A stretch of DNA of 64,000 bases from Betaproteobacteria bacterium GR16-43 (lineage in GTDB: Bacteria; Pseudomonadota; Gammaproteobacteria; Burkholderiales; Usitatibacteraceae), in contig CP019169.1 of assembly GCA_001953215.1 (NCBI GenBank), positions 1,240,001-1,304,000 of the forward strand. Direction: 5' to 3'. The notes below the pieces were generated by a model, which worked only from the letters and a program-made list of their open reading frames with translations, was not told where the DNA came from and made no database searches. The stretch's first letter is position 1. Each line of letters starts with the position of its first letter. This document shows, in pieces, positions 8,599-18,094 of this stretch. The translations under genes and the position numbers were made by a program.

Positions 8599-10782
8599 AT
8601 GCCCCTCATCGCGCCCGTCCTCGACGACCGTACCTTCGACCAGCTGCGAAACGAGCTGGTGAACCGCATTCCGGTCTTCAACCCGGAGTGGACGGACTTC
8701 AACCGCAGCGACCCGGCGATCACGCTGCTCGAGCTCTTCGCCTATCTCGGGGAAGGCTTGCAGTTCCGCTTCAACCAGATCCCGGAAGCCACCCAGGTCG
8801 CGTTCCTCCAGTTGCTCGACCTGCCGCTGCGGCCCGCCGTGCCCGCGCGCGCGCTCGTGCGCTGCACCACGAAACTGCCCGCCGGTGCCCGGGCCTACGC
8901 CGGCGACCAGGTGAAGGCGGGGAAGGTGCCGTTCACCGTCGAATGCGACACGCAGGTCTGGCCGATCGCATGCATCGCGGTCGCGCGCCAGCCCGACACC
9001 ATGCCGCTCGCCGGCAGCGAGCCCGAGTTGCACGCCGTGGTGCAGGGCACGATCGACGCGGTCGCCGAAGCCGGCGCGAAGCTGGAGGAGGTCGCCACCT
9101 ACCGCAGCGTGCTCCTCGAAGCCGACGGCACCTCGCCGCCCGTGGACTTCGCCAACGTGGTCGATCGCAGCGTGTGGATCGCGGTGCTGAAGGAAGAGGG
9201 CGTCGAACCCGCGCCGGCCGGTGCGATGAGCGTGAGCGTGGGCTTCTCGCCTTCGGCCCGCACGCCGCGGCTGAGCGAGGTCGTCCCGTGCCCGGGCCCG
9301 GGTGTGCGCACCGGGCCGGCGCTCGAATGGCGCATCTCGGCGCGCGACCCCGGGCCGGACGGCGGCCCGCGCTACCTGCCGTTGCGCGTCGCGGGCGACT
9401 CGACCGCGGGCTTCGTCGAGGAAGGCGTCGTGCGCCTCGAGCTTCCGGCGAAGCTGGACGACGTCGGCGTGCCCGTCGTCGCGCCCGGGCTCGCGGGCAC
9501 CGGCGACTATCCGCCGCTGCTCGACGACAAGCGCGCGGAGCGCCTGTGGTTCTGGCTGCGCGCGTGGCGCAGCGACGAGAGCCGCATCGGCGAGGCCCGG
9601 CTCATCTGCGTGAACGCGCTCGAGGTCGTGCAGTCGGTCCAGGCGAGACCGGAGCTGCTGGGCGGCGGCAACGGCCAGCCGGGCCAGGTCTTCGCGCTCG
9701 CCAACCGGCCCGTGCTGCTCGATCCGCTCCACAAGGTTCGGCTGGAAGTCCAGGAAGGCGGCGTGTGGAAAGCCTGGGCCCAGCGCGACGACCTCGATGC
9801 GAGCGGCGAGGGCGACCGCCATTTCACGGTCGACGCCGAAGCCGGGACCGTGCGCTTCGGCGAGCGCTTCCCGCAGATCGGCGAGCGGGTACGCGTCACC
9901 GGCTATCGCCACGGCGGCGGCGCCGAGGGTAACGTGCCCGCGGACGCGATCTCGAAGGTGGGCGACCTGATCGCGCCACCCGCCGGGGCGCCCGCGCGCA
10001 ACGCCGATGCGGTCAAGGTCTCCAACCCGTTCCCCGCCGAGGGCGGCATGGCGAGCGAGAGCATCGAGGACGGGTTGAAGCGCATCCCGGGCGAAGTGCG
10101 GCGTCGCAGCCGCGCCGTGACGCGCGACGATTTCAGCGAGCTCGCGAAGATGACGCCCGGCGTGGAGGTCGGCCGCGCCGAGTGCATGCCGCTCTTCCAC
10201 GCGCCGGACCTCTCCTCGCCGCGTGCCGGCGTGGTGAGCGTGGTCGTGTGGCCCGCGCGCGACCCGCAACATCCCAATGCGCCACGCCCCGATGCTTACC
10301 AGTTGAAGCGCGTATGCCAGTGGCTCGACACGAAGCGCCTGGTGACGACCGAGCTCTACGTGATCCCGCCCACCTACCGGCGCATCGCCATCTCGCTCTC
10401 GGTGCAGGTGAAGGCGGGCTTCGGCCTGGACGCGGTGCGCGACTGGGTCGAGCTCGTGCTGCGCCAGTACCTCGCGCCGCTGCCGCCGCAGGGGCCCGAC
10501 GGCGAAGGCTGGCCGCTCGGCCGCCGCGTGCTTGCGCGCGAACTGGAAGGCGTGGCGATGCAGGTCGAAGGCGTCGAGTACGTGGAGGTGCTGCGCCTCG
10601 CGGGCGAGAGCGGGACCACGTGGAACGAAACGGCGGCGGTCGTGCTCGAGTCCTGGGAAGTGCCCGAGGTCGCGGCGATCGCGATCGTCGACGCGGCCAC
10701 GCCCGTGCCGCCCCCGGGCCGAGACGTGGCACCGCCGCCCGGCAAGCCCGTGCCGATTCCCGTGCTGCGGGACCAGTGCTGA
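8599..10782 (+). CDS. Baseplate wedge protein J (Pvc11-like)
   Basis: A 727-aa putative baseplate assembly protein of the large J/gp6-like class. The N-terminus has the diagnostic FDQLRNELVNRIPVFNPEWT and SDPAITLLELFAYLGEGLQF sequence. The middle is beta-rich with an Ig-like outer arm. The C-terminal half has VRVTGYRHGGGAEGNVPA and IPGEVRRRSRAVTRDDFSEL, and finally GRRVLARELEGVAMQVEGVE, all features of baseplate J proteins. It forms the wedge ring that opens on contraction. It is followed after 2 bases by the tail protein I gene, its usual partner. Confidence 0.93.
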   Translation: MPLIAPVLDDRTFDQLRNELVNRIPVFNPEWTDFNRSDPAITLLELFAYLGEGLQFRFNQIPEATQVAFLQLLDLPLRPAVPARALVRCTTKLPAGARAYAGDQVKAGKVPFTVECDTQVWPIACIAVARQPDTMPLAGSEPELHAVVQGTIDAVAEAGAKLEEVATYRSVLLEADGTSPPVDFANVVDRSVWIAVLKEEGVEPAPAGAMSVSVGFSPSARTPRLSEVVPCPGPGVRTGPALEWRISARDPGPDGGPRYLPLRVAGDSTAGFVEEGVVRLELPAKLDDVGVPVVAPGLAGTGDYPPLLDDKRAERLWFWLRAWRSDESRIGEARLICVNALEVVQSVQARPELLGGGNGQPGQVFALANRPVLLDPLHKVRLEVQEGGVWKAWAQRDDLDASGEGDRHFTVDAEAGTVRFGERFPQIGERVRVTGYRHGGGAEGNVPADAISKVGDLIAPPAGAPARNADAVKVSNPFPAEGGMASESIEDGLKRIPGEVRRRSRAVTRDDFSELAKMTPGVEVGRAECMPLFHAPDLSSPRAGVVSVVVWPARDPQHPNAPRPDAYQLKRVCQWLDTKRLVTTELYVIPPTYRRIAISLSVQVKAGFGLDAVRDWVELVLRQYLAPLPPQGPDGEGWPLGRRVLARELEGVAMQVEGVEYVEVLRLAGESGTTWNETAAVVLESWEVPEVAAIAIVDAATPVPPPGRDVAPPPGKPVPIPVLRDQC

Positions 10783-10784
10783 CC

Positions 10785-12962
10785 ATGCGCAACGTGCCCG
10801 ACTCCGGAACCCTGCTGATTCGCGGCGCCGAGCCGTGGCTGCGCGCGGGCTTCGTGGATGCGACGCTCGATCGTGGCCTGGTCACGCTGGCGCCGCGCGA
10901 GCTGGCCGCGCCCGTCGCGGGCGACATGACGCCGTTCGCGGGCGGGTTCGCGGGCCTCGCCGTCGATCGCCACTGTCGCGTCTTCCATCCGGATCCCGAT
11001 GCGGGATCGATCGAGTACGTGTTGTGGGGCAAGCAGACGGTGCTGAACGTGCAGGCCGATACGCCGCATGCGTTCCAGGTCGCCGAGGTCCCCGCCGAAG
11101 GCGGTGCCTTCGGCGCGCCGCCGGCCCCGCGCGTGCGCCCGGTCGCGCTCGCGTGCGACGAGGCCGACTATCTGTATGTCGCCGATGCCGATCCCGCCGC
11201 GCCCGCACTCTGGCTGGTGGACATCTGGCAGCGCGAAGTCGCGCGGTACGTGGCGCTTCCATCGCCCCCGCGCGACCTCGCGTACGCGGAAGGCCGTGTG
11301 TACGTGCTGCTCGGCGCCGGCGCGGCGCGCGCCTGGAAGAGCGTGGGCCCGTGCGAAGCCTCGAGCGAGTTCGCACTGCCCCCCGCGCTCGACGGGGCCT
11401 CGCGCCTGGACGTCGCGGCCTCCGGGTGCGGCGAGCCCCGCATCTTCGTATTGCTCGCGGCCGGAACGGCGAACGCGCGCGTGGCCTGCATCGACGAGCC
11501 GACGCTGGGCTTCGACCTGCCCTTCTGCACCGATTTCCTCATCGGCGAACACGACGCCGGGTTCGGCTGGCCCTTCGTGTTCGCGCGCCGGCCTGGCGAG
11601 GATTTCGCGCGGCGCGACCTCCTCGGGCGCACGTTCAAGCCGACCGCCGGCCTGCAGGCCCCGGGCTACGACGGACGCGGCATCGCGCGGATGCCCGACG
11701 GGCGCGTGGCCTATTGGACGGCGCGCGGACTGCGCCACGCCGCGCCGGCGCGCACGCGTTTCCTGGAGAACGGCACCGTGTTCGGCTACGCGCTCGATTC
11801 GGGGCACGACCAGACCGAGTGGGGGCGCATCGTCCTCGAAGCCTGCATTCCCGAAGGCACGCGCATCGCGCTGCGTTGCTTCACGCGCGACGACCTCGAG
11901 TACGGCGACCCGATCGCGCGCACGCCGCCCGCGGGCCTCGGGGTCGCCGCCATCCCGCTGCCGGAGACGACACCGCTGCCTTCGACGCTCGCCTGGGACC
12001 TGCGCGCGCCGCAGGCGCAGCCGGTCGCGCGCGATCCTTCGCGGCGCCCGCTCGCGCCGCCCATCGCGGACGGGTTCGCGCACTACGAGGCGCCGGTCAT
12101 CGCGCCCGCCGGGCGCTACCTCTGGATCGTGTTCGAGTTGCACGGCACGCCGGGGAAGACGCCGAAGCTGCGCTCCGCGCGCGTCGAGTATCCGCGCCAC
12201 GACCTCGTGCGCCAGTTGCCGCGAACCCTGTGGCGCGACCCGCATGCGCGCGATTTCCTCGCTCGCTACCTGATGCCGCTCGCCGCGACGCTCACCGAAT
12301 GGGGCGAGGTCGCGGACGGCCGCCACCGCCTGCTCGACCCGCGCATCGCCCCCGGCGGAGCGCTGCCGTGGCTCGCGAGCTTCATGGGCCTCGCGATGGA
12401 TCCGTGCTGGAGCGAGCGAGCGCGCCGCGAGATGATCGGCGAGATCGGCGCGCTCTGGCGCATCCGCGGCACGCCCCGCGGGATCGTGCGGATGGTCGAG
12501 ATCCTCACCGGCGCGAAGGTGATCGTGGTGGAGAAGTTCCGCCTGCGGGGCGGCGGCGTGGCGGGCCATGCCGAGGGCGTGCGGTCGCGTTCGGTGCTGG
12601 GCTCCGGGTTCCGCGTGGGCGGCAGCATCGGCCGCGACGGGGAATCGTCGGCGGCGGCCGCGGGCGGCGAAGCGTTCGACGATTTCGCGCACCGCTTCAG
12701 CGTGCTCGTCGTGGCCAACCTCGGCGAGGAACGCCTCGCCTGTCTGCGGCGGCTGATCGAGACGCACAAGCCCGCGCACACGATGTTCGACCTGTGCACG
12801 GTCGAAGCCGGCACGCGCGTGGGCGTCGGCCTGCACGTGGGCCTCGCGTCGGTGATCGGGCGCGGTTCCGCGTTCGACCGGCTGGTGCTGGGCGACGCGG
12901 TGCTCGGCAAGGGCTATCTCGTCGGCCGCCCCGCGCTCGCGCCGCGCGAAGGATTCGCATGA
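10785..12962 (+). CDS. Baseplate wedge/tail protein I-like (Pvc12-like)
   Basis: A 725-aa protein. The C-terminal third contains the P2 gpI-like signature: FLARYLMPLAATLTEWGEVA, LPWLASFMGLAMDPCWSERA, then ALWRIRGTPRGIVRMVEILT. The N-terminal 450 residues have repeated beta-strand/turn units (DEADYLYVADAD, PRDLAYAEGRVYVLLGA, RIFVLLAAG) suggesting a beta-propeller-like arm, a known feature of large CIS tail proteins of this class. It pairs with baseplate J to form wedges. The start ATG lies 2 bases after the J stop; its stop overlaps the next ATG by 4 bp. Confidence 0.87.
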   Translation: MRNVPDSGTLLIRGAEPWLRAGFVDATLDRGLVTLAPRELAAPVAGDMTPFAGGFAGLAVDRHCRVFHPDPDAGSIEYVLWGKQTVLNVQADTPHAFQVAEVPAEGGAFGAPPAPRVRPVALACDEADYLYVADADPAAPALWLVDIWQREVARYVALPSPPRDLAYAEGRVYVLLGAGAARAWKSVGPCEASSEFALPPALDGASRLDVAASGCGEPRIFVLLAAGTANARVACIDEPTLGFDLPFCTDFLIGEHDAGFGWPFVFARRPGEDFARRDLLGRTFKPTAGLQAPGYDGRGIARMPDGRVAYWTARGLRHAAPARTRFLENGTVFGYALDSGHDQTEWGRIVLEACIPEGTRIALRCFTRDDLEYGDPIARTPPAGLGVAAIPLPETTPLPSTLAWDLRAPQAQPVARDPSRRPLAPPIADGFAHYEAPVIAPAGRYLWIVFELHGTPGKTPKLRSARVEYPRHDLVRQLPRTLWRDPHARDFLARYLMPLAATLTEWGEVADGRHRLLDPRIAPGGALPWLASFMGLAMDPCWSERARREMIGEIGALWRIRGTPRGIVRMVEILTGAKVIVVEKFRLRGGGVAGHAEGVRSRSVLGSGFRVGGSIGRDGESSAAAAGGEAFDDFAHRFSVLVVANLGEERLACLRRLIETHKPAHTMFDLCTVEAGTRVGVGLHVGLASVIGRGSAFDRLVLGDAVLGKGYLVGRPALAPREGFA

Positions 12963-14509
12963 CCGCGATCGCCATTCGCCGCTGGCGCACGCGTTACCAC
13001 GCGGAACGGCCGTTGCGCGGCGAGGAGCTCTCGGCGTGGAACGCGGCGCTGGGCGACGTGGACCTCGACGCGGGCCTCGGTGCAAACGTCGCGGACGAAG
13101 AACTCGTGTGCATCCGCCTGCTCAAGCTGCGCGCGCGCCTCGGCGAGGATGCCGGCCGCGGGGAAGCCCTCGAGGCCTGGCGCGCGAGCCTGGCCGCGCA
13201 CGTGCTCGCGGCACTGCGCGACGAAGGCTCCGGCAACGTCGTGCGCTATCGCGACCGCGCCGATGCGATGGCCGATCTCCTGTACCGCGCGAGCGCGGGC
13301 GACTTGCGCCGCACCTGGGCGTGGCGCCAGGCCGGGCTGGTCGATCGCGGCGAGGCGCAACCGGCGCGGCCCGCCATCCTCGCCGCGGCCGTGGCGGCGT
13401 TGGCTTCGGAGCCCGCGGCGATCTGGCCGGTGTTGATGCGCCTGCTGCTCGCCGAGGGCGACACGGGCGCCTGGAGCGCGTTGCTCGGCGCGCTCGGCGA
13501 GCCCGAGTGGGATCGCCTGCTCGACGCTTCCCCGCGCACGCATGCCGCGCATCGTGCCGTGTCCGAGTCCCTCGAACCTTGCGAATCCATGGCGGCGCTG
13601 GCGGCGAACCGGACCACGGCCGCGCTGCGCGCGTGGGTCGTGTCGCATCCCACGCAGGCACGCCGGCGCCGCGCCGTGCTGGCGGCGCTGCTCGCGGCCG
13701 CGGCCCAGCCGGAAGCCGCGTACGGCATGGCGGCATCGGAGCGCGCGGTGCGAGCCGCGCTCGCGGCGATCGATCGCGATGCGCCCGGGCCGGTCGGCAT
13801 CGCGCCGGCGGAAACGCCTGCGCCGCGTTCCGGAAGGGCGGGCGACGCGCGCGAAGCGCCATGGACACGCCACGTCGAACCTCCTGCACCGCGCGCCGAG
13901 ACACCGTCCGCGCTCGAGCCCATCGGCGAACGCGAAAGCGCCGGCGCCGATGCGACCGGGCCCGATCGCGCCGAGTCCGAGGCCACGATGCCCGAGGCGC
14001 CCGCGCTGCCGCGCGGCGAAGAAGCCTTCGCCACCGAATGGGCGGGCCTGCTGTTCCTGCTGAATCTCGTCGAGGCTTCGGGCCTCGTCGCGAGCGCGGC
14101 GGCGCTCGATGCGCGCGAATCGCTTCCCGTGCAGGGCCTGCAGCGCGCGCTGCACCGCCTGGCGGTCGCGCACTTCGGCGTGCCCCGCGAGGATCCCGCC
14201 GTGCGTGCGTTCTGCGGAGGCGAGGACGTGCCGGATGCGCCCGATCCCGTCGTCGAGGCGCTGGCCCTTTCCGGCGCGCGCGCGATGTCGGCCCTCCTGC
14301 GCGAGCGGCTGCCCGCGGCGCCCGAAGACGATCCGGGCCTCGTGGAAAGAATCTGCCGCCGCCGCGGCACGCTCACGTTCGCACCCGGCTGGATCGCGCT
14401 GCACCTCGCGGCCGACAACGCCGAGGCGGACCTGCGCCGTGCCGCGCTCGATCTCGACCCGGGCTGGATCCCCTGGCTCGGCTGCGTGATGAGGTTCCAC
14501 TATGAGTGA
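12959..14509 (+). CDS. Conserved CIS protein in the tape-measure position
   Basis: A 516-aa protein, helical and Ala-rich, with a Pro/Ala/Glu-rich linker (about residues 275-345). Near residue 360 it has EWAGLLFLLNLVEASGL, and it ends DLDPGWIPWLGCVMRFHYE. That closing DPGW-(V/I)-P...FH(Y/F)E pattern recurs in proteins of actinobacterial and proteobacterial CIS loci. It lies between tail protein I and the ATPase, where Pvc14, the tape measure, lies in Pvc loci. Tape-measure function is therefore plausible but unproved; another structural or assembly role is possible. It overlaps the ATPase gene by 8 bp. Confidence 0.65.
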   Translation: MTAIAIRRWRTRYHAERPLRGEELSAWNAALGDVDLDAGLGANVADEELVCIRLLKLRARLGEDAGRGEALEAWRASLAAHVLAALRDEGSGNVVRYRDRADAMADLLYRASAGDLRRTWAWRQAGLVDRGEAQPARPAILAAAVAALASEPAAIWPVLMRLLLAEGDTGAWSALLGALGEPEWDRLLDASPRTHAAHRAVSESLEPCESMAALAANRTTAALRAWVVSHPTQARRRRAVLAALLAAAAQPEAAYGMAASERAVRAALAAIDRDAPGPVGIAPAETPAPRSGRAGDAREAPWTRHVEPPAPRAETPSALEPIGERESAGADATGPDRAESEATMPEAPALPRGEEAFATEWAGLLFLLNLVEASGLVASAAALDARESLPVQGLQRALHRLAVAHFGVPREDPAVRAFCGGEDVPDAPDPVVEALALSGARAMSALLRERLPAAPEDDPGLVERICRRRGTLTFAPGWIALHLAADNAEADLRRAALDLDPGWIPWLGCVMRFHYE

Positions 14510-16667
14510 CACTCGTTCCCAGGCCGCCTCCGTGGCCGATGCGATCCGCCGGCGCACGCGCTACGAAGCGGCCGCGGTCGGCTTGCGGCTCGCGCGCAGC
14601 GTCGCGGCGCGTTTCGACGGCGCCGACCGGCAGGCGCTCGAACCGGCGCTTGCGTTCGCGCGCGACTTCGCCGCGGGCCGCGGCGTGCGCGACGACAACG
14701 AAGCCCAATGGCGCGAGGAGATTCGTGCCGCGCGGGCCGCGGACCTGCCGCATCCGCTGAGCCGCATCGCCAAGGTCGCGTCGCGCGTCGAGCACGGCCA
14801 CCTCATCGCCGACCTCGTGCTCCTGTCCGTGCTGCCGGAACTGCACGAGGGTTACGCCGCGCTCTTCCGCGCGCTGCATCCGCAGGCGCAACCCCATCCG
14901 ACGGTCGCGCTCGCCCTGCACTGGCTGGAGCACGAGGCGCCCGCGGCCACCGCCGCCGATCCGGCCGTCGTGTGGGACCGTGCGCTCGCCGTGCGCGAGC
15001 CGCTCGAGGACCTGCTGGTGCATTCGCCGCTCGCACGCGTCGGCCTGGTTCGGACGGAAGGCGAAGGTCCCTGGCATGGCCGCACGCTGCGCCCCGGCCC
15101 GGGCGCGTGGGATGCGTTGAACGCGCGAGCGCCGCGCCTCGCCCATGCCGCGCTGTTGCCGGGTTTGCGCGCGGTGCCGGGCCTCGACGCGTGGCTCGCG
15201 CGGCCCGACGTGCGGCAAGCCGCGCGCGCGCTGGGCGCGGGCGAGCCTTGCCTCGTCGCGGTGATCGGCGAGTCGGCGGCGATGCGCGCCACGCGGCTGC
15301 GCGCCGTGCTGGGTGCCGCGGGCCTGGGCGCCGTGCGCGTCGGGCTCACGGCGGCGATGGGCGAGTCCGAGCGCGCGAACGCCGCGATCGACGCGTACTG
15401 CGCGGCCTTCCTGCACCGGGCTTGCCCGTGGCTCGAGATCGAGGGCGATCCCGTCACCGATGCCGTGCCGTTCGCGCCGGGGCGCGACCTCGCGTGGGAC
15501 CTGCCGGTGCTCGCGAGCGCGGCGACGGAGCGTGGATTGCCCGTGCTCGACCTTCCGATCTTCCTGCTGCGCGCCGAGCCGCTCAGTGCGGTTGCGCGTC
15601 GCCGGATGTGGGACGCGCTGCTTCCCCAGCTCGGCGCGGGCGCGAGCGTGCTCGCGGCGCGCTATCCGATCGATCCGGAAGAGGCCCGAGGCGTCGTCTC
15701 CGACCTCGCGCTGCGCCAGCGCACCGCGGAGGAAGGCGGCGCGGCCTTCGGCCTCGACGACATCGGCGAGTGCCTGCGCTCGCGCACGGGCTGGCACGCG
15801 CGGCCCGGCGTGCGCCGCGTGATCCCGCGTGCGCAGTGGTCGGACCTGCTGTTGCCCCGGCGCGCTTCGGTCCAGCTCACCGAAGCCGTCCTGCGCATCC
15901 ACCAGCAGCTCACGGTCCTCGACGACTGGGGCTTCGAGCAGGGACGCAACGACCGGCGCGGCCTGCGGCTTCTCTTCTACGGCCCGCCCGGCACCGGGAA
16001 GACCCTCGCCGCGGAGGCGATGGCCCGGGCGCTCGGCGTGGACCTGCTCGCCGTGGACCTCGCGAGCCTGGTGTCGAAATGGATCGGCGAGACGGAGAAG
16101 AACCTCGCGGCCGTGTTCGAAGTGGCGGAGCGTTCGCGCTCGTTGCTCTTCTTCGACGAGGCCGACGCGCTCTTCGCGCGCCGCACCGACGTGCAGGACT
16201 CGAACGATCGCTATGCCAACCTCGAGACGGCGTTCCTGCTCCAGCGCCTCGAACGCTACGAGGGCGTGGCGGTTCTCGCCACCAACCTGCGCGCGAGCGT
16301 CGATGCCGCGTTCACGCGCCGCTTCGAGTTCATCGTCGAATTCCCCGAGCCCGACCTCGAGGCGCGCGAGCGGCTCTGGCGCCTGCACCTGCCGGAGGGC
16401 GCGCCGCTCGCCGACGACGTGGACCTCCCCCGCCTCGCGGAGTGGTACGCGATCTCCGGCGCGCAGATCCGCAACGCCGCCCTCGGCGCGGCCTTCTTCG
16501 CCGCCGCCGAATCGCGCGAAGGCGAGCCCGCGATCGGCCAGCGCCATTTCCTGCGCGCGATCGAGCGCGAGTTCGACAAGGCGGGCAAGGCCCATCCCGG
16601 CAATCCGCCCGAGCGCACGCCCGAAGCGCCGCGCGCACCGCATTCCCCCGTCAACGCACACCCGTAA
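14502..16667 (+). CDS. CIS-associated AAA+ ATPase (Pvc15-like)
   Basis: A 721-aa protein with one C-terminal AAA+ domain. Walker A is GPPGTGKT (residues 494-501), Walker B LLFFDEADAL (about 547-556), followed by LETAFLLQRLERYEG, sensor LATN and an arginine pair AFTRRFEF. The first 480 residues are a helical adaptor region with remnants of a second nucleotide-binding fold and no intact Walker A. CIS loci carry such an ATPase, proposed to remodel or load particle components in the producing cell; it is distinct from the ClpV of T6SS. The coding sequence starts within the previous gene (8-bp overlap). Confidence 0.9.
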   Translation: MSDTRSQAASVADAIRRRTRYEAAAVGLRLARSVAARFDGADRQALEPALAFARDFAAGRGVRDDNEAQWREEIRAARAADLPHPLSRIAKVASRVEHGHLIADLVLLSVLPELHEGYAALFRALHPQAQPHPTVALALHWLEHEAPAATAADPAVVWDRALAVREPLEDLLVHSPLARVGLVRTEGEGPWHGRTLRPGPGAWDALNARAPRLAHAALLPGLRAVPGLDAWLARPDVRQAARALGAGEPCLVAVIGESAAMRATRLRAVLGAAGLGAVRVGLTAAMGESERANAAIDAYCAAFLHRACPWLEIEGDPVTDAVPFAPGRDLAWDLPVLASAATERGLPVLDLPIFLLRAEPLSAVARRRMWDALLPQLGAGASVLAARYPIDPEEARGVVSDLALRQRTAEEGGAAFGLDDIGECLRSRTGWHARPGVRRVIPRAQWSDLLLPRRASVQLTEAVLRIHQQLTVLDDWGFEQGRNDRRGLRLLFYGPPGTGKTLAAEAMARALGVDLLAVDLASLVSKWIGETEKNLAAVFEVAERSRSLLFFDEADALFARRTDVQDSNDRYANLETAFLLQRLERYEGVAVLATNLRASVDAAFTRRFEFIVEFPEPDLEARERLWRLHLPEGAPLADDVDLPRLAEWYAISGAQIRNAALGAAFFAAAESREGEPAIGQRHFLRAIEREFDKAGKAHPGNPPERTPEAPRAPHSPVNAHP

Positions 16668-16678
16668 CAGGAGGACCC

Positions 16679-18076
16679 ATGGCTGCCCCGACGACACTCG
16701 TGCAATTCTGGACCGAAGAAGCCGTCCGCCTCGGCAACGCACTCTCGCAGGCGGGCACGACCCTGAATGCCGCGGGCGCCGCGGAGAGCCTCGCGAGCGA
16801 CCGGTTCACGGCCGCGGGCAAGGCGCTCGCGGCGGAACGCGACAAGGTGGAGGCGAAGCGCAAGGCGCTCGCCGGGATTCCCACGTACGCCGACGGCAAT
16901 CCGCTGCTGGCCGAGATGCGCACGGCGGTCATGGCGATGCGCGCGGCCGCCGCGGAGAGCGTCGCGGCCGATGCGGACCTGCGCGCCAAGCGCGCGAAGC
17001 GCCAGGAGGCGAGCGCGAAGGTCGCCGACCTCACGCCGCGGCTCGCCGAAGCGAAGAAGGCGCGGGACGCGGCGAAGCTCGCGAGCGACAAGCGCCAGGC
17101 GCTGGTCGACAAGGCGACGACCGCGCCGCTGAAGGACCTTCCGGCCGACGCGACCGCGCTGATCGCGGGCGACGGTGCCGCGGCGAAGGCGGCGGTCGAA
17201 GGCGAGTTCCCGAAGAACGCCGCGCCCGCGAAGGATTTCCTCGCGCGCGTGCGCGCGCGCCGCCAGCTCGGAGCCGCGACGGCCACGACCGCGGCCACCG
17301 TCGCGACCAAGGCGATCGACGTGAACAAGACGTGGGACGAGAAGACGACGCGCGCGGCGGCCAAGACCGCGGCCCTGCAGCGCGCCTTCGATGCGGCGGT
17401 CGAGGACTTGCGCGCGTTCACCGCCGCGCCGTCGCGTTTCGACGCCGCGAACGCGGTCCTGAAGTCGCTCGTCGCGCAGGCGCGCCCCTCGCTCACGCCG
17501 GCGCAGAAGGACGAGCTCCTGAGTCCTGCCGATGCCGCGCGCGTCACGAACCGCGAGAACGCGCTCGCGAAACTGAAGGACCGCGACGACGCCCAGGTGG
17601 TGGCCCTCGCGACCCGGGCCGCCTACGACCAGGCGCTCCTCGATGCGCAGGCCGCCGCCGATCCCGACAAGACCGAGGCCGAGCTGTGGGCCGCCGATGC
17701 CGCGCTGAAGGCCAAGTTCGACCTGATCGCGGCGAAGGACGCGCTGGTCGCCGCGGCCGACGCGCAGGTCGCCATGCCGGTGCTGCAGTCGTGGTTCGCG
17801 GCGGTGCCCGACGCGTTGTGGGACCAGCTCGAAGCCCTCGACGGCGCGAGCGCGGACCTCGCGGCCATCGCGGCGACGGTGCCCGCCAACCTGCAGGCGA
17901 ACCTCGTGAATCGCGAGAAGGCGCTCGCCGAGAACCTGGACGCGGTGAGCCGCGAGCGGCGCCTCGAGGATCTGCTGCGCGCGGGGCTCACGCAGCGCAC
18001 GGCGGGGCTCGCGGAGCAACTGGACCTCGATGCGCGCCGGCGGCAGGCCGCGGCGCGCTTCGTCGCCGAAGTCTAG
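16679..18076 (+). CDS. Ala-rich helical (coiled-coil-like) protein of the CIS operon
   Basis: A 465-aa protein made almost wholly of Ala/Lys/Glu/Asp/Arg helices, with long heptad-like stretches (e.g. ALAAERDKVEAKRKALAGIP and DLRAKRAKRQEASAKVADL). There is no signal peptide, membrane segment or catalytic motif. The ATG has a GGAGG-type site 6 bases upstream and follows the ATPase stop by 11 bases, so it belongs to the same operon. I do not recognise the family. An extended helical protein could serve as an internal scaffold, tape measure or ATPase partner; none of these is shown by the sequence. Confidence 0.6.
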   Translation: MAAPTTLVQFWTEEAVRLGNALSQAGTTLNAAGAAESLASDRFTAAGKALAAERDKVEAKRKALAGIPTYADGNPLLAEMRTAVMAMRAAAAESVAADADLRAKRAKRQEASAKVADLTPRLAEAKKARDAAKLASDKRQALVDKATTAPLKDLPADATALIAGDGAAAKAAVEGEFPKNAAPAKDFLARVRARRQLGAATATTAATVATKAIDVNKTWDEKTTRAAAKTAALQRAFDAAVEDLRAFTAAPSRFDAANAVLKSLVAQARPSLTPAQKDELLSPADAARVTNRENALAKLKDRDDAQVVALATRAAYDQALLDAQAAADPDKTEAELWAADAALKAKFDLIAAKDALVAAADAQVAMPVLQSWFAAVPDALWDQLEALDGASADLAAIAATVPANLQANLVNREKALAENLDAVSRERRLEDLLRAGLTQRTAGLAEQLDLDARRRQAAARFVAEV

Positions 18077-18094
18077 GCGGACCGGGAGGATGCG

